NCBI GenBank assembly: GCA_051878085.1
Contig: JBJEJN010000183.1
Location: forward strand, 1 to 32,927
Length of the DNA: 32,927 nt
Direction of reading: 5' to 3'
Source: SFTH01 sp051878085
GTDB lineage: Bacteria > Bacillota > Clostridia > Christensenellales > Aristaeellaceae
This document shows positions 30,594-32,927 of the stretch, piece after piece; positions within the stretch are counted from its first letter, which is position 1, and each line of letters begins with the position of its first letter. The position numbers and the translations under genes were made by a program. Under the pieces are notes generated by a model that was not told the origin of the DNA, searched no databases, and saw nothing but the letters and a program-made list of their open reading frames with translations.

Positions 30594-32132
30594 CTATCTG
30601 CGTCCGCGGCGCATCAGGCCGCCCAGCATTTCGTTCAGCGCCCGCACCCGCAGCGCAAGGCAGACCGCCAGATAGGCGATGGCGGACACCGCCGTGGCGA
30701 TCACCAGCCGCACAAACACCCGCAGCGTGCCCACGGCCTCGGGCAGCAGATTGTTCATCAGAATGCACACGATGGTGGCGACCAGCGTGGCGGCAAGGAT
30801 CTTGACCAGCTCCCCGGCGATGCGCTTCATACCCAGCCTGCCCATGCGCTTCCTGAGCAGCACGAACATCGTGAGACTCCCCACGTAGCTAGACAGCGAG
30901 GTGGCCAGTGCAAGGCCCCGCGCACCCATGAAGCGGCGCAGGATCAGATTCAGGATGATGTTCAGGCACACCGTGAGGCAGGCCACCGCGAAGGGGGTCT
31001 TGGTGTCCTGAAGGGCGTGGAAGGTGCGGTTCAGGTAGTCGCGCATGCCGAAGGACGGCACGCCGATCAGGTAGAACAGCAGCACGCTGCCGGTGAGCAG
31101 CACGGATTCCAGGGTGAAGTTGCCCCGCATGTAAATCATCTTGACCACGTCGTTGGACAGCACCATGGCGATGGCCACGATGGGCAGCGCCACCAGCGAG
31201 ATCAGCACGATGCTGCGCCGCAGGGATGCAAGCACGCCCTGCCGGTTGTCGTCGGCGGCCTGCTTGCTCATGCGGGAGAACATGATGGTGGTCAGCGGCA
31301 CCATCAGCACGCCCAGCAGGAAGGTGATGAGCTTGTAGGCGTAGTTCATCGCTGAGATGGAGCCCACCGGAAGGCCCGAAGCCAGAGAGCGGTCGATCAG
31401 GTGGTTGATCTCGCTGATGCCCATGGACAGCACCGCAGGCCCCGCCAGCTTCAGCAGGCGGTGGAAGCGCTTATCCTTCAGGTCGATCACCGGCTCGTAG
31501 CGGAACCAGCCCAGCAGGAAGGGGATCAGCACCACGACCTGCAGCACGCTTGCGGCGAATACGCCCCAGGCCACGGCCTCGATGCCGCACCTGCCGGAGA
31601 AGGCCACCACGGAGACGATCACGGCCAGACTCAGCGGAAAGCCGGTCAGCTGCGCAGCCATGAACTTCTCCATGGCGTTGAGCAGGCTGGAGATAACGAT
31701 GCTGGCCACATTGAAGGCCAGGCCCAGCATCATGATGCGGGTGAGCTTGACGGTGAGCGCGATGCCCTCCGCATCGAAGCGGTAGATCAGATTGACAATC
31801 GGCTCGGCGAAGGCGTACATCACCGCCGAGATGATCAGCGCCGCCAGGATGAACAGGTTCAGCGCGTTGCTGGCGAAGTGGTTGGAGTGCTTCAGGCTGT
31901 ACTTCTCCCGCTCCTCCACGAACAGCGGCACGATGGTCGCCGTGATGCAGGAGTTGAACAACAGCACCGGAAAGTAGAACAGGGTGTAGGCGGACGCGTA
32001 CGCGTCGTTCTCCACGCCGGTGCCGAAGTAGCCGGCGGTGATCACGTCGCGCATCAGGCCGAACATCTTGCTGAGTATGATGACCACCGTGACCAGCGCA
32101 GTGGTGCGGATGAGCTTATCCTTGCGTGCCAA
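30594..32132 (-). CDS. murJ: Lipid II flippase MurJ (MviN)
   Basis: A 512-residue, about 14-helix flippase of the MviN/MurJ family moving lipid II across the membrane for peptidoglycan synthesis. The family opening SKMFGLMRDVITAGYFGTG, with its conserved Arg, is near residues 21-39, and further Args fall in the central cavity region. The frame opens with GTG at 32147, but GGAGG is 8 bases before an in-frame TTG at 32132, giving MARKDKLIRT, which I prefer. A TATACT (32171-32166, minus strand) is a candidate -10 with a poor -35. First gene of murJ-ruvB; divergent from serC. Confidence 0.95.
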   Translation of the reverse strand: MARKDKLIRTTALVTVVIILSKMFGLMRDVITAGYFGTGVENDAYASAYTLFYFPVLLFNSCITATIVPLFVEEREKYSLKHSNHFASNALNLFILAALIISAVMYAFAEPIVNLIYRFDAEGIALTVKLTRIMMLGLAFNVASIVISSLLNAMEKFMAAQLTGFPLSLAVIVSVVAFSGRCGIEAVAWGVFAASVLQVVVLIPFLLGWFRYEPVIDLKDKRFHRLLKLAGPAVLSMGISEINHLIDRSLASGLPVGSISAMNYAYKLITFLLGVLMVPLTTIMFSRMSKQAADDNRQGVLASLRRSIVLISLVALPIVAIAMVLSNDVVKMIYMRGNFTLESVLLTGSVLLFYLIGVPSFGMRDYLNRTFHALQDTKTPFAVACLTVCLNIILNLILRRFMGARGLALATSLSSYVGSLTMFVLLRKRMGRLGMKRIAGELVKILAATLVATIVCILMNNLLPEAVGTLRVFVRLVIATAVSAIAYLAVCLALRVRALNEMLGGLMRRGRR

Positions 32133-32359
32133 GACACAGACCTCCACGATATTTCATATTGCACAGTATAGCACAGCTTGCGTTAAAATGCCATCTTATC
32201 CGTGTGAAAACACGGATTTGGATGCATGCTGTCCCCCACTGGCGGATTTTTGTCCGCGACGCGGCGAAAGATTTAACAGACTGCGGTAGAGACATCCGGC
32301 GAAAAGGTCTACAATGTTTGTATATTCTGCCGATGGAGGCAAATGAAAGGAAGAGAACT

Positions 32360-32927
32360 ATGGATCGCGTGTTCAACTTTGCAGCCGGCCCGTCCACCAT
32401 GCCCGAGGAAGCCCTGCGCACCGCTGCGCAGGAGATGCTGTGTTACGGAAGCAGCGGCATGTCCGTGATGGAGATGAGTCACCGCTCAAAGATGTACAGC
32501 GAGATCTTTGACGAGACCGTGGCCCTCACCCGCGAGCTGATGCACATTCCCGATTCTTATGCGGTGCTCTGGCTCCAGGGCGGCGCGACGGGCCAATTCG
32601 CGGCCATTCCCATGAACCTGCTGGGCGAGGACGGCAGCGCGGACTACATCGACAGCGGTAACTTCGCCCACATCGCCATGAACGAGGCGAAGAAGTACGG
32701 CCGCGTGCGCTGCGTGGCCTCCTCCCGGGAGGAGAACTACCGCCGCATCCCCGAATGGCAGCAGGCGGACTTCGATCCCCAGGCCAAGTACGTCTACATC
32801 ACCACCAACAACACCATCTTCGGCACCCGCTATGCAACTCTCCCGGAGACGGGCAATGTGCCGCTGGTAGCTGACATGTCCTCCAACATCCTCTCCGAGG
32901 TCTACGACGTGACCCGCTTCGGCGTGA
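32360..32927 (+). CDS. serC: Phosphoserine aminotransferase, 3' end cut by window
   Basis: The first 189 residues of a PLP-dependent SerC, which converts 3-phosphohydroxypyruvate to phosphoserine in serine synthesis. Characteristic segments: FNFAAGPSTMPEEAL at the start, GMSVMEMSHRS (33-43), LQGGATGQFAAIPMNL and TTNNTIFGTRY. VADMSSNILS precedes the point where the PLP lysine is expected, so that lysine lies just beyond the window. AGGAAG is about 7 bases before the ATG. The frame is open to the end and cannot be judged further. In related bacteria serA usually follows. Confidence 0.95.
   Translation, partial: MDRVFNFAAGPSTMPEEALRTAAQEMLCYGSSGMSVMEMSHRSKMYSEIFDETVALTRELMHIPDSYAVLWLQGGATGQFAAIPMNLLGEDGSADYIDSGNFAHIAMNEAKKYGRVRCVASSREENYRRIPEWQQADFDPQAKYVYITTNNTIFGTRYATLPETGNVPLVADMSSNILSEVYDVTRFGV

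Overview
This is a GC-rich chromosomal stretch (roughly 60% G+C by eye), probably from a strictly anaerobic, gut-type Clostridia (Firmicutes). The evidence is a bofA-type sporulation gene, a T-box leader, strong GGAGG ribosome binding sites, a flavodiiron protein fused to its own electron-transfer modules, sigma-A promoters with 17-bp spacers, and two genes whose best-placed start is TTG. The order is not certain. The substrate-binding protein has a plain signal peptide ending AMA before EE with no lipobox, which I recall from Christensenellales-like anaerobes, but that is a weak hint. Both ends cut genes: trkH on the left and serC on the right. No rRNA, tRNA, CRISPR array, transposase or phage gene was seen.

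Layout. 1-7.8 kb (+): trkH end, flavodiiron fusion, ftsH, then a MATE exporter plus Fe-S aldo/keto reductase operon. 7.8-8.4 kb: a gene-free block of three tandem hairpin elements. 8.4-11.6 kb (-): DUF3786 protein, FGGY sugar kinase, DUF218 membrane protein. 11.6-14.9 kb (-): a three-gene ABC uptake operon (binding protein, permease, ATPase) behind a T-box whose specifier reads UUC (Phe). 15.0-16.0 kb (+): DUF89 protein. 16.0-16.2 kb: a palindrome-rich repeat. 16.3-18.8 kb (-): MATE-azlC-azlD export operon with an operator-like palindrome between -35 and -10. 18.9-21.0 kb (+): mntP and asnS. 21.0-22.0 kb: a fourth copy of the hairpin element, then a small Cys-rich gene divergent from two tandem Xre-type regulators, sharing an 18-bp palindrome. 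22.2-25.3 kb (+): fucose/arabinose isomerase-like protein, a 40-residue lipoprotein, an L,D-transpeptidase. 25.4-32.1 kb (-): murJ-ruvB, a small membrane protein between inverted triple-hairpin repeats, queA, bofA, D-allulose 3-epimerase and mnmA. 32.4 kb to end (+): serC.

The genes are mostly housekeeping (tRNA charging and modification, DNA repair, envelope, ion and amino-acid homeostasis) with scattered sugar enzymes (FGGY kinase, isomerase, allulose epimerase) that could feed rare-sugar use but are not in one operon. The most unusual content is non-coding. At least five families of palindromic elements sit between genes. In two of them the stems differ between copies by compensatory changes while the loops stay the same, which is what conserved folded structures look like.
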